A DNA stretch of 64,000 nt from Aurantimonas sp. 22II-16-19i (GCF_002088275.1 NZ_AQQS01000017.1:1-64000); one strand, 5' to 3'. Counted from the first letter of the stretch, positions 48,534 to 57,913 are shown. Translations and numbers: made by a program. Notes: a model not told the origin generated them from the letters alone.

Positions 48534-50618
48534 ATGGTATCCGCAGCCGCAGCCACGACCCGCAAGTCCCGATCGCAGCCCCGCGCCCAGCCGAGCGCGA
48601 AGCAGGCGCCCATGCGCTTTCGTGACGACCCGCTTTTGTGGGCCGGCTGGCTCTATGCCCATGACGGACTGACCCAGAACCAGATCGCCAAGGCGATGGG
48701 CGTCTCGCGGGCGACGGTGAACAACTACATCTCCGAGGCGCGGGCGCGCGGCATCGTCAATCTGACGATGGAGACCTCGCGGCTTTCCGAATTCATGATC
48801 GCCGAGGCGCTGGTCGAGCGGTTCCAGCTGTCGGACTGCATCGTCCTGCCGAGCGTGCGGGAAGGGCGGTCGCTGCCCGAGCGGCTGGGGGAGACCGGGG
48901 CGAGGGTGCTGGAGCGCCTGATTCGGCCGGGCGACGCCATCGGCATGTCCTGGGGGCGGACGATGCTGGCGCTCGCCGCCAGCGTCGGGCCGACGCGGCT
49001 CGCCGATCTTTCGGTGGTGCAGGTGACCGGCGGCAGCGGCGGCGAGGCGGAGTTCTCGCCCGAGGTCTGCGTCGCGCGGCTGGCGACGGCGCTGGGCGCG
49101 CGATCGGTCAACATCAGCGCGCCGGCGCTGGTCTCGAGCCCCGAGATCCGCGACGTCCTGATGCGCGAGCCGCTCCTGAAGACGCAGTTCGACTGCGCCC
49201 GGCGGCTCGACAAGATCGTCTTCGGCATCTCCTCGTCGCGCCTCGGCGCCACGATCCACCGCAGCGGCCTGTTCGGGCGCGACGACCTCGCCGATCCCTC
49301 GCTGCAGCGGGCGGTGGCGGTCGTCGCCGGACGCTTCATCGACGATCGCGGCATCCCCGTGCATGGGCGGGTGGATGAGCGTACGATCGGGCTGACGCTG
49401 GACGAGATCGCCCGCGTCAGGTTCCGCATCGCCGTGGCGGGAGGCCCGGAGAAGACGACTGCGATCCTCGCTGCGCTGCGGGGACGCCATGCCAACGTGC
49501 TGATCACCGACGCCGACACCGGCCATGCCGTTCTGCAGGCCGAAGGCGTGCCGGAATCCCTCGGGGCACTGAGGGGATCGCGACGAACACAGGTTCAGGG
49601 AGGAAACCGCGTGAAGACCAAGAAGCTCATCAACGACCCCGCCAACATCATCGAGGAGATGCTGGCGGGAATGATCAAGGCGCATCCGAACCACTTGCGC
49701 CAGCTCGAGCACTCGCCCCGCTCGGTCGTCGCGGTCGACGGCCCGCGCGCGGGCAAGGTCGGCATCGTCGTCGGCGGCGGTTCCGGCCACGAGCCGACCT
49801 TCGTCGGCTATGTCGGCAAGGGGCTCGCCGACGCCTGCCCGATCGGCAACGTCTTCGCCTCGCCGCCGCCGGATCCGATCCTCGAATGCACCAAGGCCGT
49901 CAATAACGGCGCCGGCGTCCTCTATGTCTACGGCAACTACGCCGGCGACGTGATGAATTTCGACATGGCGGCCGAGATGGCGGCGATGGAGGACATCGAG
50001 GTGCGCACGGTGCTGTCCACCGACGACGTCGCCTCCGCCCCGCCGGACCAGAAGGAGAAGCGCCGGGGCGTCGCCGGCAATTTCTTCATCTTCAAGGTGA
50101 CGGGCGCCGCCGCCGACAAGATGATGTCCCTCGACGAATGCGAGCGGATCGCCCGCAAGGCCAACGAGCGCACCTTCACCGTCGGCGTCGCTCTCGCGCC
50201 CTGTTCGCTGCCGCAGACGCTGAGGCACAATTTCGAGATCGGCCCGGGCGAGATGGAAATCGGCATGGGCATCCATGGCGAGCCGGGCGTCGCCCGCGAG
50301 CCGCTGCGCAGCGCCGACGACGTCACCGACGACATACTGGAGCGTATCTTCACCGAGATGGACGCGCCGGCGGGCTCGAAGGTCGCGGTCCTCGTCAATT
50401 CGCTCGGCTCGACGCCGCTGATGGAGCTCTACGTCGTCAACCGCCGGGTCGCCGAGCGGCTGGAGCGCAAGGGGATCTCCGTCCATGCCACATGGGTCGG
50501 CACCTACTGCTCCTCGCTGGAGATGGCCGGCATGTCGATCACGCTGATCCATCTCGACGACGAGTTGACGGAGCTTCTCGACCATCCGTGCGACTGCGCG
50601 ATGTTCCGTGCCGGCTGA
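48534..50618 (+). CDS. SorC-type sugar-responsive regulator fused to dihydroxyacetone kinase subunit DhaK
   Basis: One uninterrupted 694-residue frame. Residues 1-75 hold a helix-turn-helix (HDGLTQNQIAKAMGVSRATVNNYI), 90-340 a SorC/DeoR-like sugar-binding domain (GMSWGRTM, GGSGGEAEFSPEVC). After a 20-residue linker, 360-694 are a complete DhaK (GGGSGHEPTFVGYVG, the DHA-binding His in GIHGEPG, and GTYCSSLEMAG). A fusion of this sort is known under the NCBI name 'bifunctional sugar-binding transcriptional regulator/dihydroxyacetone kinase subunit DhaK', as I recall. An internal GTG at 49611 with a strong ribosome binding site may give free DhaK. The start is uncertain: ATG 48534, ATG 48612 or TTG 48495. 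Confidence 0.85.
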   Translation: MVSAAAATTRKSRSQPRAQPSAKQAPMRFRDDPLLWAGWLYAHDGLTQNQIAKAMGVSRATVNNYISEARARGIVNLTMETSRLSEFMIAEALVERFQLSDCIVLPSVREGRSLPERLGETGARVLERLIRPGDAIGMSWGRTMLALAASVGPTRLADLSVVQVTGGSGGEAEFSPEVCVARLATALGARSVNISAPALVSSPEIRDVLMREPLLKTQFDCARRLDKIVFGISSSRLGATIHRSGLFGRDDLADPSLQRAVAVVAGRFIDDRGIPVHGRVDERTIGLTLDEIARVRFRIAVAGGPEKTTAILAALRGRHANVLITDADTGHAVLQAEGVPESLGALRGSRRTQVQGGNRVKTKKLINDPANIIEEMLAGMIKAHPNHLRQLEHSPRSVVAVDGPRAGKVGIVVGGGSGHEPTFVGYVGKGLADACPIGNVFASPPPDPILECTKAVNNGAGVLYVYGNYAGDVMNFDMAAEMAAMEDIEVRTVLSTDDVASAPPDQKEKRRGVAGNFFIFKVTGAAADKMMSLDECERIARKANERTFTVGVALAPCSLPQTLRHNFEIGPGEMEIGMGIHGEPGVAREPLRSADDVTDDILERIFTEMDAPAGSKVAVLVNSLGSTPLMELYVVNRRVAERLERKGISVHATWVGTYCSSLEMAGMSITLIHLDDELTELLDHPCDCAMFRAG
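49598..49613 (+). promoter_or_regulatory. internal ribosome binding site and GTG start for DhaK
   Basis: GGGAGGAA is followed 5 bases later by GTG at 49611, exactly at the natural N-terminus of DhaK (residues MKTKKLINDP if initiated here). It would yield a free 335-residue DhaK alongside the fusion. Confidence 0.55.
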
Positions 50619-50661
50619 CCGCCCGCGATCCCACACTCGTCACAGGACACCGGACGCAATC

Positions 50662-51306
50662 ATGAGCACGATCACCAGCCAGAATCTCATCGACATGTTC
50701 CTCGCCATCGCCGTGGCGATCGAGGGGGACAAGGACCGGCTCTCCGAACTCGACGGCGTGATCGGCGACGCCGACCACGGCGTGACCATGAGCATCGGCT
50801 TTTCCGCCGTCAGGAACGCGCTGTCGGCGCTCGACCCCGCCGAGGCGGATCCGGCCAGCGTCTTCAACGGGGCGGCGAAGTCGTTCCTCAATGCCGTCGG
50901 CGCCTCGTCCGGCCCGCTCTACGCCACCGCCTTCATGCGGGCGGGGGCGGCGGTGAAAGGCAAGGCCGAGCTCGACCGCGACGCGATGGTCGAGGCGTTC
51001 CAGGCTATGGCCAAGGGCATCCAGGACCGGGGCAAGGCCGAGCGCGGCGACAAGACGATGGTCGATGCCTGGCTGCCGGCATCCGAGGCGATCGGCGAGG
51101 CCGCGGCCACGGGCGCGACGCTGGGCGAATGTCTCGATGCCGCGGCCAAGGCTGCCGGCGAGGGGGCGGAAGCGACGAAGGCGATGCTCGCCGCCAAGGG
51201 CCGCGCCTCGCGGCTCGGCGAGCGTTCCCTCGGCCACATGGATCCCGGCGCCGCCTCGACAGCGCTGATCGTGCGGACCATGGCCGACGAACTCGCCAAG
51301 GCCTGA
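50662..51306 (+). CDS. dhaL: dihydroxyacetone kinase subunit DhaL
   Basis: A 214-residue ADP-binding subunit: GVIGDADHGVTMSIGF supplies the Mg-binding Asp residues, NAVGASSGPLYATAFM, RGDKTMVDAWLP, and GRASRLGERSLGHMDPGA at the end. It acts with DhaK to phosphorylate dihydroxyacetone. It lies 43 bp after the DhaK part. No PTS-type DhaM gene is in the window, so the phosphate donor is unclear: a distant DhaM or ATP. Confidence 0.92.
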   Translation: MSTITSQNLIDMFLAIAVAIEGDKDRLSELDGVIGDADHGVTMSIGFSAVRNALSALDPAEADPASVFNGAAKSFLNAVGASSGPLYATAFMRAGAAVKGKAELDRDAMVEAFQAMAKGIQDRGKAERGDKTMVDAWLPASEAIGEAAATGATLGECLDAAAKAAGEGAEATKAMLAAKGRASRLGERSLGHMDPGAASTALIVRTMADELAKA

Positions 51307-51340
51307 TGCTGCCAGGGTCGGCCGAGCCGTCGGTGCCGTG

Positions 51341-52108
51341 TCAGGCCATCGCGTCGATGACCTGCCGGACGATGCCGAGATAGCCGGCCGCATCCCAGGC
51401 GGAGCGGCCGATGAACAGGCCGTCGATGTGGGGCCTGGTGGCGAGAGCGACGCAGTTTTCGGGATTGACGCTGCCGCCATAGAGGACGGGGAGGGGGCGG
51501 CCGATGGCCGCCTCGATCACCGCCTTCACCGCCGCCTGCTTCTCGTCGGCGAAGGCCGGATCGGCGGGGGTGCCGCCCTCGCCGATCGACCAGACCGGCT
51601 CATAGGCGAAGATCACCCGCGTATCCTCCTGCCATTCGACTTTCGACAGCGCCGCCTCCGTCTGGCGCCGCAGCGCCGCGTCGGTCTCGCCTGCCTCGTA
51701 TTCCTCCCGGGTGTCGCCGATGCACACCAGCGCGGCGAGGCCGTGGCGGACGACGGCGGCCGTCTTCAGCGCCACAGCCTGGTCGGTCTCGTTGAAGAAC
51801 GTCCGCCGCTCGCTGTGGCCGATCTCGACCAGCGTCGCCCCGGCATCTTTCACCTGCAGCGGCGAGATCTCCCCGGTCCAGGCGCCGGCATCGGCCCAAT
51901 GGGCGTTCTGGGCGCCGACGAGCACCTTCGTCCCGGCCAGAGCACCGGCCACCTCGACGAGAGCGGTGAAGGGCGGGATGACGAACAGCTGCGCCGCCTC
52001 GCAATCGGCCAGCCGCGAGGCTGCCACCGTGGCGCAGAAGGCGGCCGCCTCGGCCCGTGTCTTGTTCATTTTCCAGCTGGTGCCGATGAAGGGGCGTTTG
52101 GCAGTCAC
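51341..52108 (-). CDS. tpiA: triosephosphate isomerase
   Basis: A 255-residue TIM barrel with all catalytic residues: Lys13 in WKMN, His98 in EIGHSERR, Glu170 in AYEPVWSIG, and the phosphate loop YGGSV. It starts with GTG at 52108, GAGGA just upstream. It interconverts dihydroxyacetone phosphate and glyceraldehyde 3-phosphate. Convergent to dhaL with a 34-bp gap, it completes the path from dihydroxyacetone to glycolysis. It may be a second, pathway-specific isomerase; rhizobial polyol loci often carry one. Confidence 0.93.
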   Translation of the reverse strand: MTAKRPFIGTSWKMNKTRAEAAAFCATVAASRLADCEAAQLFVIPPFTALVEVAGALAGTKVLVGAQNAHWADAGAWTGEISPLQVKDAGATLVEIGHSERRTFFNETDQAVALKTAAVVRHGLAALVCIGDTREEYEAGETDAALRRQTEAALSKVEWQEDTRVIFAYEPVWSIGEGGTPADPAFADEKQAAVKAVIEAAIGRPLPVLYGGSVNPENCVALATRPHIDGLFIGRSAWDAAGYLGIVRQVIDAMA

Positions 52109-52875
52109 GATGTCCTCGTTTCCGGTTGGGTCAGTGGTCTGTCGCCAAGACGGCCCGTCAGCTCGCCGGCCTCGCCGGCCCAGCATCGACCTCTCCTGCA
52201 CCAAAGGCCACCGATTCGGCGCGTGCGGCAACCATGCGTGCGCCGGTGAGCGCCTTGACCCGAAGTCGCCTCGGTCGCCGCGGCTCTCGGCGTCCGGCAC
52301 TGCCGCCGGCCTGGCCGCGTCGCGAAGCGCTCGGCGCAGTCGCCGCGAACGCTCGCGCCGGGATGGCAGAAGCGATCCGGTCTCCCATATGGTCCGCTCA
52401 TCATCGGCGTCATCGATACGCAACATTGACGGTCGTGCGGCCGCGAGCCGAGCGATCGGCGGCGGCGGATCGGCTGGCCAGGAAGGGATCAGGAACGGAT
52501 GGGGCGAATGCTTCCGGCCAGTGGCCGGCATCCTGCGCGGCCACGGCGACGATGGGTCGAACGGCGGCGCCAGGCTGGACGGGTTCAATCCGGTCTGATC
52601 GGGATCATGAACCGAATGTGAAGTCCAAAAGGCTTTCCTTGCCGCTCGCTTTGCGGCCACTCAGGTCTGGTGCGAGAGCTTCACGACAAGACCGGAAGGA
52701 GACAGGCCACGTGTGGATTACCCGACCGACGTTTCTGGCCGGTTGAACAGCATTCACCGAGCGCGGATTTCTTGAGCCGCGCTCGCCAAAGTTCCAGTGT
52801 CCTACGCAGATTCCTCCAGTCGCCTCGGCGGGCCGGCGGCCAGTCGACTGGGGACGATATGAATAGAGCTCCTGA
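52109..52875. other. 767-bp intergenic region, no supported gene
   Basis: Open frames here are overlapping Arg/Ala/Pro-rich strings on both strands without ribosome binding sites. It should contain the tpiA and HWE-kinase promoters. I find no clear operator or terminator. Confidence 0.5.
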
Positions 52876-54426
52876 ATGAGTGAAACGCACGAGTCGACCT
52901 TTCCGGAAGGGAAGATAGACCGCCGCCTCGTCGGAAACGGCCCATCCCCTGCAGCTGATCTCGATTTCTTCACCGTCTTCGATCTCGGCACCAGCCCGCA
53001 CATGATCCTCGACCGCGAGCTGCGGTTCGTCGCGGTGAACAGGTCCTACGAGGCGGCGACCATGCGCAGCCGCGAGGAACTCATCGGGAACCGGCTGTTC
53101 GACGTCTTCCCGGAGAGCGGCGAGTCCGAGCAGCGGCTTCGCCTGTCGCTCGAGACCGCCTTCGAGACCGGCCAGCCGGATACCATCGCCATCATTCCCT
53201 ACGAGATCCGCCGGCCGGAGCACCGCGGCGGCGGCAGGGAGATCCGCTACTGGAGCGCGACCCACATCCCGATCCTCGGCCCGGACGGGAAGGCGATCTA
53301 CGTGATCCAGAACACCAACGACGTCACCGCCATCGCGCAGATGAAGCAGTCCGGCTCGTCGAGCGCGCAGATCGCGACGGCGGAACTGGCCCTGTGGCGC
53401 AATGCCGAGACGATCGAGACGGCCTATCAGCAGACCCTGGCCGAGAACGACGAGTTCCATCGTCTGTTCAGTCAGGCGCCGGGCATGATCGCGGTGTTCG
53501 AGGGCGAGGATCTCCATGCGACCTTCGTCAGCGACAGCTTCTCGCGTTTCATCGGCGACCGCCCCGTCATCGCCCAGCCTCTGGCCGAAGCCATTCCCGA
53601 ACTGGAGGACCAGGAGTTCACCGACGTCCTGCGCCAGGCGATCGAGCGCGGCGAGAGCGTCATCCGCGAAGGCATGCCGATCCGGTTGCGCTATCCGTCC
53701 GGAGAGTTCGAGACGATCTCGTTCGTCGACATCTTCTGCAATCCCGTGCGCGATGGCGACGGCGAGGTCTATGGCATCTTCGTGCAGGGGGTCGATCGGA
53801 CCGAGGCGATGCGGGCGGCGCACCACCAGCGGATGCTGATGGACGAGCTCAATCATCGGGTCAAGAACACGCTGGCGACCATCCAGTCGATGGCGCGTCA
53901 GACCTTCCGCGATCCGGTCGATCTCGATGGAGCCCGCTACGCCTTCGAGGCCCGTATCATGGCGCTCAGCCGGGTCCACAACATCCTCGCCGAGCGGCGT
54001 TGGGAGGCGGTTCCCCTGACGGCCCTGTTTTCCGAAAAGTCACAAGCCGTCGACGTCTCCCGGATCAGACACAGCGGCGAGGAATGGCTGCTGTCGCCGC
54101 GCACTGGCGTCGCCCTCGCCATCGTCGTCCACGAACTCTTCGCCAATGCCCGCCAGCATGGCGCGTTCAGCCACCCCGGCGGGCGGGTGGACGTCTCCTG
54201 GCAGACCGATCGGCGGCATGGTCCCCGATTGGCGCTGACATGGCGTGAGAATCTGCCGTCGCAGGAGGGCGTCGGCAGCGAACTGCGACCGGGTTTCGGC
54301 CTGCGTATCCTGCGAAGCATCGTCGAAGGCGAACTCGGCGGCAGCGTGTCGCTTGACCTGACGCCGGCCGGGTTCATTTGCAGTTTCGAAATCGAGTTGG
54401 CCGAGGGGGCGAGTGGTGAATTGTGA
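52876..54426 (+). CDS. PAS-containing HWE-family histidine kinase
   Basis: A 516-residue soluble kinase: PAS domains at about 30-155 and 190-310, then the HWE kinase core with phospho-acceptor His327 in MDELNHRVKNTLATIQSMA, N-box HELFANARQHG and the W-x-E motif LTWREN that names the family. HWE kinases are mainly alphaproteobacterial and often feed the general stress response or light sensing. There is no LOV Cys motif, so the signal is unknown. It overlaps the receiver gene by 14 bp. Confidence 0.92.
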   Translation: MSETHESTFPEGKIDRRLVGNGPSPAADLDFFTVFDLGTSPHMILDRELRFVAVNRSYEAATMRSREELIGNRLFDVFPESGESEQRLRLSLETAFETGQPDTIAIIPYEIRRPEHRGGGREIRYWSATHIPILGPDGKAIYVIQNTNDVTAIAQMKQSGSSSAQIATAELALWRNAETIETAYQQTLAENDEFHRLFSQAPGMIAVFEGEDLHATFVSDSFSRFIGDRPVIAQPLAEAIPELEDQEFTDVLRQAIERGESVIREGMPIRLRYPSGEFETISFVDIFCNPVRDGDGEVYGIFVQGVDRTEAMRAAHHQRMLMDELNHRVKNTLATIQSMARQTFRDPVDLDGARYAFEARIMALSRVHNILAERRWEAVPLTALFSEKSQAVDVSRIRHSGEEWLLSPRTGVALAIVVHELFANARQHGAFSHPGGRVDVSWQTDRRHGPRLALTWRENLPSQEGVGSELRPGFGLRILRSIVEGELGGSVSLDLTPAGFICSFEIELAEGASGEL

Positions 54427-54802
54427 AGTGTCGCGATCTTCGGGCGGGATCGAAGGTCTCCGCGTCCTGGTCGTCGAAGACGAGAGCCTGGTGGCGCTTC
54501 AACTCGAGGACATGCTGCACGATCTCGGCTGCCACGTGGTCGGCCCCGCCATGCGGCTCCGGGCGGCAGGCGAACTTCTCGATGCCGGGGTCGGGATCGA
54601 CTGTGCCGTACTCGACGTGAATGTCTGCGGCGAGATGGTCTATCCGATTGCCGAAAGGCTGTCTCTGCTCGGCATCCCCTTCGTCTTCGCGACCGGCTAC
54701 GGACGTGACGGGGTGGACGTCCGCTGGACCAACGTCCCGATCCTGCAGAAGCCCTACACCTGCGAGGAGATCGGCGCGTCGCTGGTGCTCTGTCTGCAGT
54801 AG
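54413..54802 (+). CDS. single-domain response regulator
   Basis: A 129-residue receiver: VVEDESLVALQLED, phospho-acceptor Asp68 in VLDVNVCGE and a conserved Lys in ILQKPYTCEE. There is no output domain. It overlaps the HWE kinase gene and is probably its partner. HWE kinase and lone-receiver pairs are common in rhizobia; the receiver may pass phosphate on or act as a sink. GTG start. Confidence 0.88.
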   Translation: MVNCEVSRSSGGIEGLRVLVVEDESLVALQLEDMLHDLGCHVVGPAMRLRAAGELLDAGVGIDCAVLDVNVCGEMVYPIAERLSLLGIPFVFATGYGRDGVDVRWTNVPILQKPYTCEEIGASLVLCLQ

Positions 54803-54896
54803 CGACGGCGGGTGTGGATCCGGGGTCCTGCAAGCGCCTGATGGGGTCCGGGCTCGCACTGTGGGTTCGCAGCGGAGCCGTGTCCGGACGCGGCTC

Positions 54897-55298
54897 CTAT
54901 TCGTCGGCGGTCTTGACGAGGAACAGCACGAGGTCGCGGTCAGAAATCCGGCGCGCGGCGACGGCCGCCTCCGGAACCGCGCTGCGCAGGGCGTCGTGGC
55001 GCTCCTCGGAGGCAAGCAGGACGAGCCGCGTGCCATCCTCGGCGAGCTTCCGGCGCAGCGGCGCGGCGGGCTCGGCCCCCTCGTCCAGCGTCAGAACCAC
55101 GATGGCGTAGGCCCGCCGCAGGGCACGGTCCAAGGCGATCTCCTGATCCTGCGCGATCGTCGCTCTCGCACCCGCCGCTTCGAGGCCGTCGGCGAGCCTG
55201 AGGGCTTCCGCATGGCGGGGCGCGCAGACGAGGATCTCCATGGCCTGTAGCAGGCTGCGCCAGGAATAGGCGTCGAAGCTGTCGAGACCGCGACCCAT
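54897..55298 (-). CDS. hypothetical protein, possible degenerate receiver
   Basis: A 133-residue protein with alternating strand/helix pattern (MEILVCAPRHAEALRLADGLEAAG, AYAIVVLTLDEG, TRLVLLASEE) like a receiver or Rossmann-like fold, but without the phospho-acceptor Asp in the expected place. The ATG at 55298 or 55241 could be the start; neither has a strong ribosome binding site. It is convergent with the HWE kinase-receiver operon. Confidence 0.55.
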   Translation of the reverse strand: MGRGLDSFDAYSWRSLLQAMEILVCAPRHAEALRLADGLEAAGARATIAQDQEIALDRALRRAYAIVVLTLDEGAEPAAPLRRKLAEDGTRLVLLASEERHDALRSAVPEAAVAARRISDRDLVLFLVKTADE

Positions 55299-55943
55299 GG
55301 GGCTGTCCGCACGTCGTTTCGTCCTCGTCTCGTATCACGGCGGAGGAAGACGGGCGAGCCACGCAATGCTCGCCGGCCTCAGGAAGATCGTGCCGGGGGT
55401 GCCGGACAGTTCGGAGCCTGTCGCCATCGTCGGCTGATGCTGCCCTGACATCGTGGCGGTGGCGATCCCGACGCCGTTCACCCAGCGCTGGCGGAGCGAG
55501 ATCACCCGGTCAATGCCGAACGTCGACCCGCCGTCTGCTCCATCCGTTGGAGCTGCATCGTGGCAGGAGCCACGACGCGGGGCTTGAAGACAGACGGCCT
55601 CGTGATCAGCTGGGAGCTGGATCCGGATTCCGTCGCATTCGCCCCGATGTCGTCCCATTGCGGTGATTGACCAAAGTCACGTCCGTCTGGCAAAGGTTTC
55701 GATCGCAACTATTTGCGATATATGCATGCAATCCTTGCCCTCGGGCTCGGGCCACTAAGGCCGCTTCGGCGGTTGCGGAGACGATCTGATCGGGCGTTGC
55801 CGCCGGCGCCGGGTGAGCGAGCGTGGGTGGCGGTTTCGGATGGGCGTGGGCCATGCCGTGATCGGGCGCGGCGTCCACGCAAGGCGGGATGGGCCGGCAG
55901 TCGGCCTGCCGCATCGCGCGAAGTGTCCAGGAGGAACGATCGG
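55299..55943. other. 645-bp region upstream of an XRE gene
   Basis: No gene I can support. It contains an 18-bp palindrome at 55702-55719 and an AT-rich TATATGCATGCA patch just after it, which could be a promoter for the XRE gene with a leader of about 200 bases. Confidence 0.45.
55702..55719. promoter_or_regulatory. palindrome ATCGCAA-CTAT-TTGCGAT
   Basis: A perfect 7-bp inverted repeat with a 4-base spacer, 225 bp before the XRE gene start and next to a TATATG element. This could be a repressor operator, for example of the XRE protein itself. Confidence 0.45.
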
Positions 55944-56303
55944 ATGCCGGCTTTCAGCGAGCACAGCATCGACGAGGCAGTCGGTGAACGTCTGCGCGAA
56001 CTGCGCCTCGCCGCGGGCCTCAGTCAGGCGGATGTCGCCCGGTTCCTGCATGCGACGGTCCGCCAGATCGATCTCTACGAGCGGGGCAAGGCGAGGATCG
56101 GGCCCGGCCGGCTCTCCGAGCTCTCCGAGCGCTTCGGCGTGTCCGTCCTGTCGTTTTTCGACAAGGTCGGTGCATCGCTCCAGACCGGCGACGCCGATGC
56201 CCACCAGACCGGTTCCGACGACTGCCCGGGCAGCCGCGATGAACGGGTCCGGGCCCTCGTTCGCAGCGTCCTGCAGCAGGCGTCCGCGCGCCTTCGCCAC
56301 TGA
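55944..56303 (+). CDS. XRE-family transcriptional regulator
   Basis: A 119-residue protein. A helix-turn-helix of Cro/C1 type at 13-72 (LRELRLAAGLSQADVARFLHATVRQIDLYERG), then a short C-terminal helical region. AGGAGG lies 9 bases before ATG 55944. It resembles the small single-domain XRE regulators (PhrR/PraR type) of rhizobia, but a specific match is not claimed. The 285 bp after it have no gene. Confidence 0.87.
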   Translation: MPAFSEHSIDEAVGERLRELRLAAGLSQADVARFLHATVRQIDLYERGKARIGPGRLSELSERFGVSVLSFFDKVGASLQTGDADAHQTGSDDCPGSRDERVRALVRSVLQQASARLRH

Positions 56304-56588
56304 TCGCCCCATGGCCGCGCCGAGGAGCCCTTCGATCACCGCTGACGGCCGACGGCCCGTCGGCGCGTCACGTCGGCGTGGGCGCGGGGATCGCCACCCT
56401 GGCACCGCAGGCGGTCGCCGTCGGCGGATGTCTGTCCAGACGGTCGATCTCATGCTATCACTTAGCATCCCGCAACATCCGCACACCTGCCCCGCAGCTG
56501 GTTCTGCCAGGCCCGGATTCGCCTGAGGCAGCCATGCAACGATCGTTCCTCACCGGATCGACAAGGTTTCGCCGCGGGCTTGGATGAG

Positions 56589-57635
56589 ATGAACCGAACG
56601 GAGAAGAAATTGGTTCAAGAGACGGTTATGAATGCGAAAAACGGCGTTGGCTCGCCCGTTTTCGCCGTCGCGCCGATGATCGACTGGACCGACAGGCACT
56701 GCCGCTTCTTCCACCGCCAGCTGAGCCGGAGGGCCAGGCTCTTCACCGAGATGATCGTGGACGAGGCGATCCTTCACGGTGATGTCGAACGTCTTCTCGG
56801 ATTCGACGCCGCGGAGCATCCGGTCGTGCTGCAGATCGGCGGCTCCAGCCCCGAGAAGCTCGCGCGGGCAACCGGGATTGCCCGCGGATTCGGCTATGAC
56901 GAATTCAACCTCAATGTCGGCTGCCCCTCGGACCGGGTGCAGTCCGGCACCTTCGGGGCCTGCCTGATGCGCGAGCCTTCGCTCGTCGGCGAATGCCTCG
57001 CCGCGATGGTGGAGGCGGCGGGCGGCGTCCCGGTGACGGTGAAGTGCCGGCTCGGCGTGGACGAGCAGGACATCGAGGCAGCGCTCGACCACCTCGCCGA
57101 TGCCGCCGTCGCGGCGGGTGTGGCCGGTATCTGGGTGCATGCGCGAAAGGCCTGGCTGCAGGGCCTCAGCCCGAAGGAAAACCGCGACATCCCGCCGCTC
57201 GACTATGACCGGGTTCGTCGCCTGAAGGGGCGGCTCGGAGAGATGTTCGTCGGGCTGAATGGCGGGTTGAAGACGCTGGACCAGGCGCTCGCGGAGACCG
57301 GCGCGCTCGACGGCGCGATGCTCGGACGTGCGGCCTATCAGACGCCGGATGTCCTCATCGGCGTCGATGCGGCCTTCTACAGGGAACCGCGGGACGCATT
57401 CGACTACGAGGCGTTGATCGATACGATGACGGAATATGCGGCTCGCCACGTCGCGGCCGGCGGCAAGCTGAACCATGTCACCCGGCACATGACGGGTCTG
57501 TTTTCGGGCCGGCCAGGCGCACGCCGGTGGCGCCAGCTCATCTCGGAGGGCTCGACACGGCCCGGCGCGACCCCTGCGCTCATCGGCGAAGCCTATCGCG
57601 AGGTCCAGGTCGAACCGCGCAGCGCGGCAGCCTGA
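56589..57635 (+). CDS. dusA: tRNA-dihydrouridine synthase DusA
   Basis: A 348-residue flavoenzyme: VAPMIDWTDRHCRFFHRQLS at the N-terminus is the DusA signature, followed by NLNVGCPSDRVQSGTFGACLM with the catalytic Cys, VKCRLGVD and IWVHARKAWLQGLSPKENR. It reduces uridines 20/20a in tRNA with NADPH. ATG 56589 is chosen; TTG 56580 or ATG 56628 are possible. The DusA C-terminal helical RNA-binding domain is complete. Confidence 0.93.
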   Translation: MNRTEKKLVQETVMNAKNGVGSPVFAVAPMIDWTDRHCRFFHRQLSRRARLFTEMIVDEAILHGDVERLLGFDAAEHPVVLQIGGSSPEKLARATGIARGFGYDEFNLNVGCPSDRVQSGTFGACLMREPSLVGECLAAMVEAAGGVPVTVKCRLGVDEQDIEAALDHLADAAVAAGVAGIWVHARKAWLQGLSPKENRDIPPLDYDRVRRLKGRLGEMFVGLNGGLKTLDQALAETGALDGAMLGRAAYQTPDVLIGVDAAFYREPRDAFDYEALIDTMTEYAARHVAAGGKLNHVTRHMTGLFSGRPGARRWRQLISEGSTRPGATPALIGEAYREVQVEPRSAAA

Positions 57636-57715
57636 ATGGCAGCCTTCCCATCGGGACGAGTCGCAACGAGGCCGGCGGCGGCGGCAATGGCAGCGTCAGG
57701 GCCGGAACGGCCTGT

Positions 57716-57913
57716 TCAGGCGAGGTCCGCGTCGCTGTCGCCGAATGCGGCTGCGACGCCCTGCGTCGGCGGGATCAGGGCCGTCGATTTCTGGCCGGAA
57801 AGGATCTCCACGGCGCGGCGCGTGCCGCTCATTTCCTCGCCGTTGAAGCCGCAGACCTGAACCAGCAGCAGGACCAGGAGGAAAGAGCGGTGAAAGCGGA
57901 TGCGATGGTCCAT
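57716..57913 (-). CDS. small exported or membrane-anchored peptide, 65 aa
   Basis: A short frame with GGGGAGG 8 bases before its ATG. The N-terminus is a hydrophobic segment after two basic residues (RFHRSFLLVLLLVQVCGF), so it should enter the membrane or be exported; VQVC is a poor lipobox. It ends in an acidic tail (GDSDADLA). It lies 209 bp downstream of the polysaccharide transferase gene in the same direction. Function unknown. Confidence 0.5.
   Translation of the reverse strand: MDHRIRFHRSFLLVLLLVQVCGFNGEEMSGTRRAVEILSGQKSTALIPPTQGVAAAFGDSDADLA

Noticed and set aside
49540-49620. Sequencing error at the regulator-DhaK junction
   Set aside because: Frame and linker are intact and the same fusion exists as a recognised protein type, so a real fusion is the simpler reading, though not proven.
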